Assembly (NCBI GenBank): GCA_964344965.1
Contig: CAYFPJ010000001.1
Span: 1-64,000 of the forward strand
Direction of reading: 5' to 3'
Length of the DNA stretch: 64,000 nt
Source of the DNA: UM-FILTER-37-12 sp964344965
Lineage (GTDB): Bacteria; Patescibacteriota; Patescibacteriia; Magasanikbacterales; UBA922
Notes under the pieces: generated by a model
Told to the model about the DNA's origin: nothing
What the model saw: only the letters and a program-made list of their open reading frames with translations
The model's database searches: none
In this document: piece by piece, positions 1-8,491 of the stretch
How positions within the stretch are numbered: the first letter of the stretch is position 1
How the letters are laid out: each line of letters begins with the position of its first letter
Translations under genes and position numbers: made by a program

Positions 1-24
1 CGAAGTCCGTATCATCCCGTTAAT

Positions 25-43
25 CCACCGACGTAGTCGGTGG
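25..43. repeat. Short perfect palindrome
   Basis: An 8-bp perfect stem with a 3-nt loop lies at the left edge of the window. It resembles terminal hairpins of IS200/IS605-type elements or dispersed palindromic repeats, but the left context is missing so its nature cannot be decided. Confidence 0.4.
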
Positions 44-46
44 TAA

Positions 47-262
47 TTAAATTAACTTTTCAATCAAATTATAAGAATTTTTTACATCATAAGGATTGCG
101 ATATATTGTTAGAATTCTGTTTTCGGTATAAAAAAGATTGTCCTTTAGGCAAGTTCCGGTTATCTTCATCATTTTTTTGTATATCTCTTTTGTGTAAGAT
201 GCCCATAAAAATGAAAATTCTCTTGTTACAACTTTTTGCCAATTGAAATGTTTTTCTTTCAT
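47..262 (-). CDS. Small hypothetical protein, doubtful
   Basis: This 71-codon reverse ORF starts at the ATG at 262, about 40 nt before the 3' end of the tRNA-Trp gene. Its composition (Lys, Asn, Tyr, Phe rich) resembles host genes. I see no signal peptide, membrane segment or catalytic motif and I recognise no family. The open frame upstream of this ATG runs through the tRNA gene and must be rejected there. It may be a remnant of a larger gene. Confidence 0.3.
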   Translation of the reverse strand: MKEKHFNWQKVVTREFSFLWASYTKEIYKKMMKITGTCLKDNLFYTENRILTIYRNPYDVKNSYNLIEKLI

Positions 263-303
263 ATATATAAAAATATAGCCTACTAAGGCTACATTTTCAA
301 GAG

Positions 304-374
304 CAGGCGCGGCAGGAATCGAACCCACGCAAGAGGTTTTGGAGACCCCTGTACTACCATTATACGACGCGCCC
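304..374 (-). tRNA. tRNA-Trp (anticodon CCA)
   Basis: The reverse strand folds into a full cloverleaf. The 7-bp acceptor stem GGGCGCG pairs with CGCGCCT (one G-U), followed by discriminator G. The anticodon loop CTCCAAA carries CCA, and the T-arm has the usual TTCGATT loop. The 3' CCA is not encoded. A CCA anticodon reads only UGG, which fits TGA being used as a stop in this window. Confidence 0.93.
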
Positions 375-490
375 ATGCAGAAAATAATATACATGATAAT
401 TACGAATAAATCAATCCCGATAGCATTCGCTTTGGCCCATGCCAATCGGGACAAGTCCTGTTAGTTTTGTTTACTAAAGTTATGTTATGT

Positions 491-520
491 TTGCGGTAAA
501 TGGACTGTTTAAGGTAGAAT
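491..520 (+). promoter_or_regulatory. Promoter of the uvrD-like gene, leaderless
   Basis: A TTGCGG -35 box (491-496) is separated by 18 nt from a TAGAAT -10 box (515-520). The ATG follows 9 nt after the -10 box, so transcription would begin at or next to the start codon. Confidence 0.6.
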
Positions 521-529
521 GTTAACACT

Positions 530-2560
530 ATGTCACGAAATTTCAAAAAACAACTTAATTCTGAACAATTGAGAGTAGTCCTGAAAGGTAGTGGACCTTG
601 TTTAGTCTTGGCTGGAGCAGGTAGTGGTAAGACGAGGACGATTGTCTATCGAGTGGCCCATCTTTTGGTCGAAGGTATCCCTCCGGATAATATTTTACTT
701 GTGACATTCACCAACAAGGCAGCTCGAGAAATGAAAGAAAGAATAGGTTTGATCACCAATGGTGACACTGCTCTGCCTTGGTCAGGTACTTTCCATCATA
801 TCGCTTATCGTCTTTTGAAAAGATATGCTGCAGTGCTTGGTTATGAAAATAATTTTACTATTCTTGATTCTGCCGATAGTCTTGATCTGATTAAGATTTG
901 TCTCAAGCAAGAGGGAATAGATCGCAAGCAGCGAAGATTTCCATCTGCCAAAGTATTGCGATCTATCATCAGTTATGCACAGAATGCTCAAACGACGATT
1001 GAAGATGTCCTGGATCTCAAACACGAACATTGGCTAGAGCTAGCTGAGACGATAGAGAGAATTGCAGTAGATTATCAACAAAGAAAAGTAGCTGCCAATG
1101 CTATGGATTTTGATGACTTACTTACCAATCTTCATTTGCTTTTATTAAAATCAAAAAATGTCAGAGAAAAATATTCCAAGCAGTTTCAATATATTCTCGT
1201 AGATGAGTATCAGGATACAAATAAAGTCCAGGCATCTATTGTAAGATTATTTGCTGGAGTCCACAAAAATATTTTGGTGGTGGGAGATGATGCACAAAGT
1301 ATTTATTCTTTTCGCGCAGCTGATATTGAGAATATCCTTGACTTTGAAAATCAATACAAAAATGCTCAAACTTTTCGATTGGAAACAAACTATCGTTCTA
1401 CACCAAATATTCTCGATGTCGCCAATGTAGTAATAGCCAACAACAGCAAGCAGTACACAAAAGAATTAAAGAGTGTGGTAGATGAATTCACTAAGCCAGA
1501 AGTGCACGAGTTTGCTGACGATAGTGAAGAAGCAGAATTTATCACAAACAGAATTTTGGAATTAATTGATGAGGGAGTTAAACCAAATAAAATCTCTGTC
1601 TTATTTCGTGCAGCATTCCATAGTCAGGCTCTGGAAGTAGAATTGTCTCGTCATAATATTGCTTATGATTTTCGTGGGGGAGTGAGATTTTTTGAGAGAG
1701 CGCATATCAAAGACGTTTTGGCCTACTTAAGAATTCTGTCCAACAAGAGTGATGCCATTGCCTGGAGCAGAGTGCTGAATATGCAGATTGGAATTGGTCC
1801 AGCTGGCGCTCAAAAAGTTTTTCAACAGATATCTGGTGTGGAGGAGATAGATCTAAAAATTTTGCAAGAAGCTGGATCTGTACTTTCTGCCCGTGGTCAG
1901 ATGGGTTGGTCTGATTTCTTACAAATTTATGAAAAAACAGAAAAGACGGATGGTAGTCCGTCAGGATTGATTGAAGGAATTTTGGAGTCAAAATATTTGG
2001 AATATTTGGAAAACGAATACCCAGACTATCGCGAGCGTAAGCAAGACATAGAGCAACTAGCAGAATTTGCTAAGCGAGCCAAAGATCTTTCAACATTTTT
2101 GGCAGAAGCGACCATGCAAGAAAATTATACGCGTAATAACAATCAAAAAAATTTGGATGATTCAGAAAAAATAATTCTCTCGACAGTTCACCAGGCTAAG
2201 GGTCTAGAATGGGAAGCAGTATTTGTCATTGGCTTGTCTGCTGGCAGATTTCCTCATGACCGAGCGACAGGTAGTGGAGAACTGGAGGAAGAAAGACGTT
2301 TGTTTTATGTGGCCATTACTCGCGCTAAGAAATATCTCTATCTTACATACCCTCTTGTAGGTCGTCGAGGAGATATGTTGATGGGGCCAAGTATGTTTCT
2401 CGATGAAATTGATCGAGATCTAATAGATGAAAACAAGGTTGGTGGAAGTACAGTATTTGGATTTAATGATCCTAGTGACGATGTAGATGATATTACTTAT
2501 GAGCCTGTTTTTGATGACAAACCTAGAAAAAGTTTTTTGAAGAGTTTGGATGATTTGTAG
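530..2560 (+). CDS. uvrD: UvrD/PcrA-type superfamily 1A DNA helicase
   Basis: This is an ATP-dependent 3'-5' DNA helicase of the UvrD/Rep/PcrA family, which unwinds DNA in excision repair and clears proteins from DNA. All main motifs are visible in its 676 residues: Walker A GAGSGKT (about 29-35), the Ia motif with FTNKAA, Walker B DEYQDTN (about 225-231), motif III GDDAQSIYSF (about 250), NYRST (motif IV), VHQAKGLEWE (about 552, motif V) and YVAITRAKK (about 593, motif VI). The C-terminal tail is short compared with PcrA. The ATG at 530 is supported by a promoter directly upstream. UvrD and PcrA cannot be told apart from sequence alone. Confidence 0.95.
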   Translation: MSRNFKKQLNSEQLRVVLKGSGPCLVLAGAGSGKTRTIVYRVAHLLVEGIPPDNILLVTFTNKAAREMKERIGLITNGDTALPWSGTFHHIAYRLLKRYAAVLGYENNFTILDSADSLDLIKICLKQEGIDRKQRRFPSAKVLRSIISYAQNAQTTIEDVLDLKHEHWLELAETIERIAVDYQQRKVAANAMDFDDLLTNLHLLLLKSKNVREKYSKQFQYILVDEYQDTNKVQASIVRLFAGVHKNILVVGDDAQSIYSFRAADIENILDFENQYKNAQTFRLETNYRSTPNILDVANVVIANNSKQYTKELKSVVDEFTKPEVHEFADDSEEAEFITNRILELIDEGVKPNKISVLFRAAFHSQALEVELSRHNIAYDFRGGVRFFERAHIKDVLAYLRILSNKSDAIAWSRVLNMQIGIGPAGAQKVFQQISGVEEIDLKILQEAGSVLSARGQMGWSDFLQIYEKTEKTDGSPSGLIEGILESKYLEYLENEYPDYRERKQDIEQLAEFAKRAKDLSTFLAEATMQENYTRNNNQKNLDDSEKIILSTVHQAKGLEWEAVFVIGLSAGRFPHDRATGSGELEEERRLFYVAITRAKKYLYLTYPLVGRRGDMLMGPSMFLDEIDRDLIDENKVGGSTVFGFNDPSDDVDDITYEPVFDDKPRKSFLKSLDDL

Positions 2561-2587
2561 AGGGTTTAGGTTTTTAGGACAAATAAA

Positions 2588-2684
2588 TTCTCCCCCTTTT
2601 AGGGGGAGTTAGAGGGGGTTACTTAGTAAGAAAGAGTGTGGCAGTCCGTAACCCCTCCCAACCTCCCCTACAAGGGGAGGAGTT
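2588..2684. repeat. CTCCCC/GGGGAG palindromic intergenic repeat
   Basis: Two inverted arms (a CCCCCTTTTAGGGGGAG-type half and a CCCCTCCCAACCTCCCC-type half) fill the spacer between two convergent genes. The same family recurs at 30836-30963, at 31849-31881 and inside aspS. As RNA it would fold strongly and could act as a bidirectional terminator. Confidence 0.75.
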
Positions 2685-2690
2685 TTTTAT

Positions 2691-3674
2691 TTACTTCTCA
2701 AACTCACTAATCTCTCCAAAAATTTTATCCAGCACTTCCTCAATATTTCCTTCCACAGAAAATCCTGCAGCTTTGATATGTCCGCCGCCGTCAAATAGTT
2801 TGGCAAATGCTGATACATCGGTTTCATCATTTGTTGTGCGGAAGCTACCTTTCCAGACACCAGGATCTAATTCACGTAGCACCATTCCAGCTCGTCCATC
2901 TTGGATAGTATTCAAGAAATTGGCAATGCCGTCGATGTCGTCCTTACTTGCTTCACATTCTTCGACATCTTCTTTTGTGATGTAAGTATGGACGATGTCC
3001 AGATCTTCATGGTGCTCCATTCTTCCAAATGCCACTCCCCACAATTTTAGACCATGCATAGTTTTGTCTTTGGCTGTATGCTTGTTGATTAGATTTAGAT
3101 CTGCTCCTTTTTGCAATAGTTTGCCAGCAATATTGAGTGAAGATGGCTTGGTAGCTGAGTTGGTGAAGTGGCCAGTGTCAGTAATAAGGCCGGTCAAAAG
3201 TGACGTGGCGATATGACGATCTATATCAATATTGTTGTAGACAAAAAATTTGTACAAAATTTCAGTAGTGGAGCTAGATGTGTCGACTACTAGATTGTGC
3301 TTACCATATCTAGTATTGGTGGCATGATGATCGATATTGATCAATGTCACAGGCTGCTCCATTTTTTCCACAAGTTTGTCTACTCCGGCATAACCTAGAT
3401 CTCCAGAATCCATGACTAGCACAGTATCTACTTCTTGATCTTCCCAAATTTTTTCATCCTGTGTAATCTTTTCAATATGTGGGATGAACTGTAGTTTGGA
3501 AGAAGCCGGAGTAGCACAAAAAGCATGATGAGGCTTATCAATGTTTTTCAAATACTGAATCATAGCTCCAGCCGAGCCAAGAGTATCGCCATCAGGATTC
3601 TGGTGGGACACTAAAATAATCTTGTTTGCTGATTGGATATGATCGTGAATGTGTTTGGCTATACGGTGGGGCAT
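2691..3674 (-). CDS. nrnA: DHH/DHHA1 phosphoesterase, NrnA-like
   Basis: This is a predicted manganese-dependent phosphoesterase of the NrnA group, which degrades short oligoribonucleotides and/or 3'-phosphoadenosine 5'-phosphate. Its 327 residues (usual size about 310-330) contain an N-terminal HQNPDGDTLGS metal-binding segment (about 24-34), a DSGDLG motif (about 90), the signature DHH in IDHHATN (about 115) and a C-terminal DHHA1 glycine motif GGGHIKAAGF (about 295). It is divergent from smc. The sequence just upstream of its start is nearly the same word array that precedes the smc start. RecJ is excluded by length and domain order. Substrate preference cannot be read from the sequence. 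Confidence 0.88.
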   Translation of the reverse strand: MPHRIAKHIHDHIQSANKIILVSHQNPDGDTLGSAGAMIQYLKNIDKPHHAFCATPASSKLQFIPHIEKITQDEKIWEDQEVDTVLVMDSGDLGYAGVDKLVEKMEQPVTLINIDHHATNTRYGKHNLVVDTSSSTTEILYKFFVYNNIDIDRHIATSLLTGLITDTGHFTNSATKPSSLNIAGKLLQKGADLNLINKHTAKDKTMHGLKLWGVAFGRMEHHEDLDIVHTYITKEDVEECEASKDDIDGIANFLNTIQDGRAGMVLRELDPGVWKGSFRTTNDETDVSAFAKLFDGGGHIKAAGFSVEGNIEEVLDKIFGEISEFEK

Positions 3675-3679
3675 ACTGT

Positions 3680-3889
3680 TTGGTAACTAGTAACTGGTAA
3701 TCAGTAACTAGTAATTATATTTTGGAGTCTAAGCAAGCTAATCAATATACATAATGTAGTGGAAAATGTCAACCCTTGTTGGTTTTTATCTGTCTACTAT
3801 CTTGTGGGCTACCTGGCTTCATGGTATTATGTCATTTATACAGTGTAAAAAGTACTAGTTACTAGTTGCTGATTACCAGTTACCAACGT
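3680..3889. repeat. Facing word arrays between nrnA and smc
   Basis: Short words of the type ACTAGTTAC / TGATTACCAG are repeated at 3680-3716 and, as reverse complement, at 3851-3886. The same upstream sequence therefore directly precedes both divergent start codons. The middle holds AT-rich sequence with likely promoters. Confidence 0.7.
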
Positions 3890-6800
3890 ATGTACCTCAA
3901 ATCAATGGAAATTCAAGGGTTTAAGTCTTTTGCCACGAAGACTGTTCTTTCATTTCTTCCGCCTAATGAAGAACGTAATAGTATTACAGTGGTTGTAGGG
4001 CCAAATGGAAGTGGAAAATCCAATATTTCTGATGGAATTCGTTGGGTGCTGGGTGAACAGAGTATGAAGCAACTGCGTGGTAAAAAGGGGAGCGATATCA
4101 TCTTCGCTGGTTCAGAAGGCAAAGGACAGATGAGTGCTGCAAGTATTACCATCACTCTCGACAATTCTGATAAGCAAGCCCCAATTGAGTACGATGAGTT
4201 AAGTATTACCCGCAAGCTGTATCGTTCGGGAGAAAGTGAATATTTGATCAATGGTAATACTGTGCGTTTACTAGATTTGCAAATTCTTTTGGCTCAAGCA
4301 CAGTTTGCTCATGGATCTTATAGTGTTATTGGTCAAGGAGTGATCGATCGGATGCTCCTCCAGTCTCCACAAGAGAGGAAAGCATTTTTTGATGAGGCTG
4401 CTGGGATTAAGGAATTTCAGATCAAGCGTCATCAAGCATTTTTAAAATTAAATCGTAGTAAAGATCACATTGAACAAGCCGATATGCTTCTTCATGAGAT
4501 CACTCCACGTTTGAAGACTCTGACTAGACAAGTAAAAAAATTGGAGCAGCGCCAAAGTGTGGAAATGAGTCTGCGAGAATTTCAAGAACAGTATTATATC
4601 ACCCTGTGGGATCACTATCGCGCGGAGTTGTCCACTGTCCAAAAACAACACGATGAAACAGAAATTTACTGTAATGGCCTGGAGGAAAAATTGAAGAAAA
4701 CTCAAGAGGAGCTGGCAGTTTTGGCACGTGCAGAATCTCGTCAAGATGCTTTCCTTGCTTTACAAAGGATTTATCAGGATGTCACTCAGAAGAAAAATAA
4801 AATGGAACAAGAGCGAGCAGTACTTTCTGGTCGGATGCAGACTGAATATAGTAAGGCTGGTAAACACAATGTCAATTGGCTAGAAAATAAGATTGCTGAC
4901 CTACTCTCATCTTCAGAAAAAATAAAACAAAATGTCTCAGATTTCTTGGTAGAAAAAAATAAAATAGAGCAAGATTTGACAGAAGAAAAAAAGAAAAAAG
5001 AAGTACGAGATATCGAGCAGACAGAATTGAAAAACCGTCTCGTCAATCTAGAGCAGCGCTCTCAAGAAGTGAAGAGTGACCAGACCCTTTGGCACTTTGC
5101 TGGCCTTACGGCTGTCGAGGCTGTCCTTTCTGAGAGACATCGTTTTGGTGGGGTATATGGAGCAGTAGCTCAACTTGCAGATGTAGAACAGAAGTACCAG
5201 TTAGCCCTTGATATCGCAGCAGGCGGACATCTAAATTCTATTGTAGTAGGAAATGACAGTATTGCAGGGGATTGTATCAAGTATTTGCGTGAAGAACGTC
5301 TAGGTTATGCATCTTTTCTCCCACTTAATAAAATAAAACCTCGTATTTTGCCAAGTGACATTGATCGATACTTGTCACATGCAGGGGTACATGGATTGGC
5401 AATTGACTTGGTAAAATTTGATGAAAAGTTTACTAATATTTTTTCCTATGTTTTTGGCAGCACACTCGTTATAGATAATATTGATGTCGGTCGAGAAATC
5501 GGAATTGGACGGGTGAGAATGGTGACTCTTGATGGAGATATCCTAGAGACTAGTGGAAGTATGAAAGGGGGGTATCGCAAGAAAAACAGAAGAGGTCTTA
5601 GTTTTGCAGATTCTTCTCTCTATAGCAGCACAGTCGATGCTGAGAAAGTGGAAAGAGAGATCATAGAGATAAAAAACAAATTGACAGAAACGGAAAGATT
5701 AATTTCTGAAAAGCAAAAAAATATTTTTGACCTCACTTCTCGCAATGAGATATTGTCTGAGAAGCAAAGCTTGTTTGAAAATCAAATTATAGATCTAGAC
5801 AGTGAGCGTGCTGCTCTCGAGCAAGAGCTTTCTCTCTCAACCATGAGTGCTGATGAGTATGGCAGTGTAATGAAAGAGGTGAGTATAAAAAAAGATGCTA
5901 TTGAAAAAAGTATTTCTGATGTGGAAAAAGAACTAACCAAGATCCAAAAAGATATAGACGAGTTCAATGCTCGTGAAGAAGAGAAAAAGCAGCAAGTTTT
6001 TTCTCTTCAGAGTCAGATGCAAGAAATCCAAATTGATCTCAATAAGGTAACGACAGAGAAGAATGACTTAAATATTAAAATTGCCAAAATAGAAACTAAA
6101 GAAGAAGATTTGGAAAAAGAGGCCTATCAAGAGTTACACACTTCAATTTCTACTCTTGGCAATAAGGTAGAAAGTAAATACACATTGAAAGACTTGGACG
6201 AATTGCAGGTGCAGATCCAAAAATTAAAATACAAACTCAGTTTGATCGGCGGAATAGATGAGGAAGTGTTTGCAGAATACGAAGAAACCAAGGCTAGACA
6301 TGAAGACCTGTCTGGACAACTAGACGACCTACATAAGACAGTTGGTGATCTGGAGCATATGATCGCAGAGCTGGATGAAATTATGAGGAAGAAGCGAGCC
6401 AAGGCTTTTAAAGAGATTAGAAAGGAATTCAAGCGTTACTTTAGTATTCTTTTTGAGGGTGGTTCGGCTGATTTATTTGAGCTTTATGGTGACGACGAAC
6501 GACGAACGACGAACGACGAACAATTGTTGGGGGATCTGAATATCGAAGAAGAAGTCTATCTTGATAAGGATATTCCTAAGAAAAAGAAGGTAGAACAGAT
6601 TTTGTTAGGGATTGATATCAAGGCTTGTCCACCGGGGAAGAAAATCAAGCACTTGCAGGCGTTGTCTGGAGGAGAGAGGACGATGACTTCCATTGCTCTT
6701 GTTTGTGCTATTCTTCATACCAATCCGGCGCCATTTGTGGTACTCGATGAGGTGGAGGCAGCACTCGATGAGGCCAATACCCTCCGATTTACCAAAATTC

Positions 6801-6943
6801 TGCAAGAACTGTCCAAGCAGTCTCAGTTCATCCTAATTACTCACAATCGGGCTACTATGCATGCGGCCGATGCCCTATATGGGGTGACGATGGGGAATGA
6901 TGGGGTGAGTAAGCTTGTTAGTGTTAAGTTGGGGGAGGAGTAA
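3890..6943 (+). CDS. smc: Chromosome segregation protein SMC
   Basis: This is the condensin ATPase that, with ScpA and ScpB (both at 37.6-38.9 kb), organises and segregates the chromosome. I start it at the ATG at 3890, because the residues MYLKSMEIQGFKSF match the family start; an upstream TTG (3866) lies in the repeat. It has a Walker A GPNGSGKSN (about 36-44), a coiled coil, a hinge domain (about 405-555), a second coiled coil, the signature LSGGERT (about 925) and Walker B LDEVEAALDEAN (about 950). At 1017 residues it is shorter than the usual 1150-1190, mainly in the coiled coils. Near residue 870 a tandem DNA repeat encodes a DDERRTTNDEQ stretch. Confidence 0.96.
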   Translation: MYLKSMEIQGFKSFATKTVLSFLPPNEERNSITVVVGPNGSGKSNISDGIRWVLGEQSMKQLRGKKGSDIIFAGSEGKGQMSAASITITLDNSDKQAPIEYDELSITRKLYRSGESEYLINGNTVRLLDLQILLAQAQFAHGSYSVIGQGVIDRMLLQSPQERKAFFDEAAGIKEFQIKRHQAFLKLNRSKDHIEQADMLLHEITPRLKTLTRQVKKLEQRQSVEMSLREFQEQYYITLWDHYRAELSTVQKQHDETEIYCNGLEEKLKKTQEELAVLARAESRQDAFLALQRIYQDVTQKKNKMEQERAVLSGRMQTEYSKAGKHNVNWLENKIADLLSSSEKIKQNVSDFLVEKNKIEQDLTEEKKKKEVRDIEQTELKNRLVNLEQRSQEVKSDQTLWHFAGLTAVEAVLSERHRFGGVYGAVAQLADVEQKYQLALDIAAGGHLNSIVVGNDSIAGDCIKYLREERLGYASFLPLNKIKPRILPSDIDRYLSHAGVHGLAIDLVKFDEKFTNIFSYVFGSTLVIDNIDVGREIGIGRVRMVTLDGDILETSGSMKGGYRKKNRRGLSFADSSLYSSTVDAEKVEREIIEIKNKLTETERLISEKQKNIFDLTSRNEILSEKQSLFENQIIDLDSERAALEQELSLSTMSADEYGSVMKEVSIKKDAIEKSISDVEKELTKIQKDIDEFNAREEEKKQQVFSLQSQMQEIQIDLNKVTTEKNDLNIKIAKIETKEEDLEKEAYQELHTSISTLGNKVESKYTLKDLDELQVQIQKLKYKLSLIGGIDEEVFAEYEETKARHEDLSGQLDDLHKTVGDLEHMIAELDEIMRKKRAKAFKEIRKEFKRYFSILFEGGSADLFELYGDDERRTTNDEQLLGDLNIEEEVYLDKDIPKKKKVEQILLGIDIKACPPGKKIKHLQALSGGERTMTSIALVCAILHTNPAPFVVLDEVEAALDEANTLRFTKILQELSKQSQFILITHNRATMHAADALYGVTMGNDGVSKLVSVKLGEE
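6491..6523 (+). repeat. Tandem word repeat inside smc
   Basis: The word CGAACGA is repeated with a ~7-nt period (GACGAACGAC units) in frame within smc, just before the C-terminal head half. A closely similar array lies inside recG at 60958-60989. Confidence 0.8.
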
Positions 6944-6970
6944 AGTTTTTACTGTTTGAAATTATAGAAT

Positions 6971-8272
6971 ATGTTGACGGCAGAAGAGCAAAAAAAATTA
7001 GATTCTCTCTCATCAGATCGATTGAGATCATTAGTCCTTAGACACAGGTTTACCGGAAAAGTAATTAATTTTATAGATACAGATGAATGGAAAGCTGTGC
7101 CTGAACCTTTGTTAGAATTGGTATTGGCTCACCCTTTTTGTCTTACTATTCTTTATGCTTCGAGCAAGGAGCGTTGGGATTCAATTCCAACAGAACTGCA
7201 AAAAGAAATATTATATCCCCATCGGCCTGCAAGTGGATTTCTTTTTCACTCTTCAAGGGATAAATGGGGTGCCATACCAAAAGATTTACAAGTTTATGTA
7301 GTACGACATCCTAATGGCATACATTATTTTGGAGATGGTCTAGGATCTGGATTAGAAGATTTTGAAGCCCTTAGAGAGATGGATGATCGTATTTTACAGC
7401 TGTATGCAGAATACGATTGCGAAGACAAAGGGGTTTCATTGCAGGAATTTAAAATTATAGTTGGTCCTTTATTGTTTAGAGAGTTTGGTACTCAGGGTAG
7501 CAGGGATAAATCTGTTACAAAAAAAATAACTGATGCTCAGGTTGAAAATTTGATAAAATTTAAAAATTTAGAAAAAGAGAGAAAAGATGAGGGGAGAACA
7601 GTGCCGACTTGTGGTTATGAACTAGAACTAAAAACTATAATAAGTGAAAGAGAGTGGTACGATGCCATGGTTTGCCTAGATGTATTTGATAAAGGGAAAG
7701 ATCAATTGTTTGAGATATCTTCCAAAGTATTCAAAAACGGAGAAATGGCGGCTTTGTCTGTATATAGTTTGATGCAGTCAGGCCTTATACCTACAGATAC
7801 CATGAGGCCCGCAAAAATACCAGTCCATCTCAATATAGGTGTGCCTGATGAATTATCTGAAGTTGTGTTTAATCCAGGAACATATAGTGATTCAATAGGA
7901 AGTGTGGGCTATTTAGCTGAAATGAAAATTTTACACAATATTTTGGTTTTAGAACATGTGTCTGAAGAAAGGATTGTCCGCAAGAGTGACTATAGGCATT
8001 TGGTTAATATAAAACCTTCTGTCGGCTTACAGGAAGGTTTTTCTGTAAGTAGGGTTGAGATGAGAGGTCTGGATTTGCATAATACATCTTTCCTTCAAGC
8101 TCTTCGCGATGCTCCAATATTGGCTCAGACGCTCTTTTGTCATATTGCTAGAGAAAATAACATTGATTATATGGGTAAGGAAAGAGATAGATTGGCAGAC
8201 CAGTGGAGAGAAAGGTCAGAAGGTGTGAGTACCGAAGTAGATATCAGTAAAATGAGATTTAAAAGGGTCTAA
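6971..8272 (+). CDS. Hypothetical protein, 433 aa
   Basis: I do not recognise this gene. It begins 27 nt after smc and may share its transcript. The N-terminal third contains a repeated pattern around Trp: DEWKAVPEPLLELVLAHP, ERWDSIPTELQKEILYP and DKWGAIPKDLQVYVVRHP each show W-x-x-(I/V)-P followed by a leucine helix. This points to three or more tandem helical repeats of about 30-35 residues. The C-terminal part (about 200-420) looks globular, with no Walker, HTH or metal motif I can name, and no signal peptide or membrane segment. Codon use matches its neighbours. A repeat scaffold role is only a guess. Confidence 0.7.
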   Translation: MLTAEEQKKLDSLSSDRLRSLVLRHRFTGKVINFIDTDEWKAVPEPLLELVLAHPFCLTILYASSKERWDSIPTELQKEILYPHRPASGFLFHSSRDKWGAIPKDLQVYVVRHPNGIHYFGDGLGSGLEDFEALREMDDRILQLYAEYDCEDKGVSLQEFKIIVGPLLFREFGTQGSRDKSVTKKITDAQVENLIKFKNLEKERKDEGRTVPTCGYELELKTIISEREWYDAMVCLDVFDKGKDQLFEISSKVFKNGEMAALSVYSLMQSGLIPTDTMRPAKIPVHLNIGVPDELSEVVFNPGTYSDSIGSVGYLAEMKILHNILVLEHVSEERIVRKSDYRHLVNIKPSVGLQEGFSVSRVEMRGLDLHNTSFLQALRDAPILAQTLFCHIARENNIDYMGKERDRLADQWRERSEGVSTEVDISKMRFKRV

Positions 8273-8289
8273 TGACATCTCCACAACAC

Positions 8290-8318
8290 TTGACATTTTT
8301 TCCAGTCATGTTAAGCTA
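8290..8318 (+). promoter_or_regulatory. Promoter of leader module 1
   Basis: A consensus TTGACA (8290-8295) is followed by a weaker -10 region (TAAGCT at 8312-8317). The tiny ORF starts at 8329, so the transcript would be nearly leaderless. Confidence 0.5.
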
Positions 8319-8328
8319 TTTATATAGT

Positions 8329-8391
8329 ATGAATATCTCTCAAATCAACAAAACAAAGAAGACTAAGAAGACCCGTTTCCTCCTGGGATAG
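8329..8391 (+). CDS. Putative Lys/Thr-rich leader peptide 1 (20 aa)
   Basis: A 20-codon ORF has the core NKTKKTKKT, followed by RFLLG and a TAG stop. Right after it comes a Rho-independent terminator (8420-8443). The end of the ORF contains CTGGGAT, which can pair with the left arm ATCCC of the terminator, so an antiterminator is possible. This is the architecture of amino-acid attenuators such as the enteric thr leader. Ribosome stalling at Lys or Thr codons would favour read-through. No biosynthetic gene follows closely, so the target is unclear. Not in standard gene predictions because of its size. Confidence 0.5.
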   Translation: MNISQINKTKKTKKTRFLLG

Positions 8392-8419
8392 TTTTTCTTG
8401 GTATAAATTTGAGAATTAC

Positions 8420-8443
8420 ATCCCGCATGACGGGATTTTTTTA
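8420..8443 (+). terminator. Terminator/attenuator 1
   Basis: The stem ATCCCG-CATGA-CGGGAT is followed by a run of seven T. Its left arm can alternatively pair with the end of leader ORF 1. Confidence 0.8.
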
Positions 8444-8445
8444 TT

Positions 8446-8478
8446 CATCCCGAGCGTAGCGAGGGATCTTTCGAAGCC
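8446..8478 (+). repeat. TCATCCCGAGC...GAGGGATCTTTCG dispersed repeat
   Basis: The short palindromic unit with CCCGAGC and GAGGGATC recurs at 9371-9402 and, inverted, at 9453-9500. It is a REP-like intergenic repeat. Confidence 0.65.
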
Positions 8479-8491
8479 AACGGTATACGAT

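Noticed and set aside
3866..3889. Upstream TTG start for smc, and similar early starts for rpsP, rplB, rplX and rplE
   Set aside because: These extensions are translated word repeats; the next ATG gives the conserved family N-terminus in every case.
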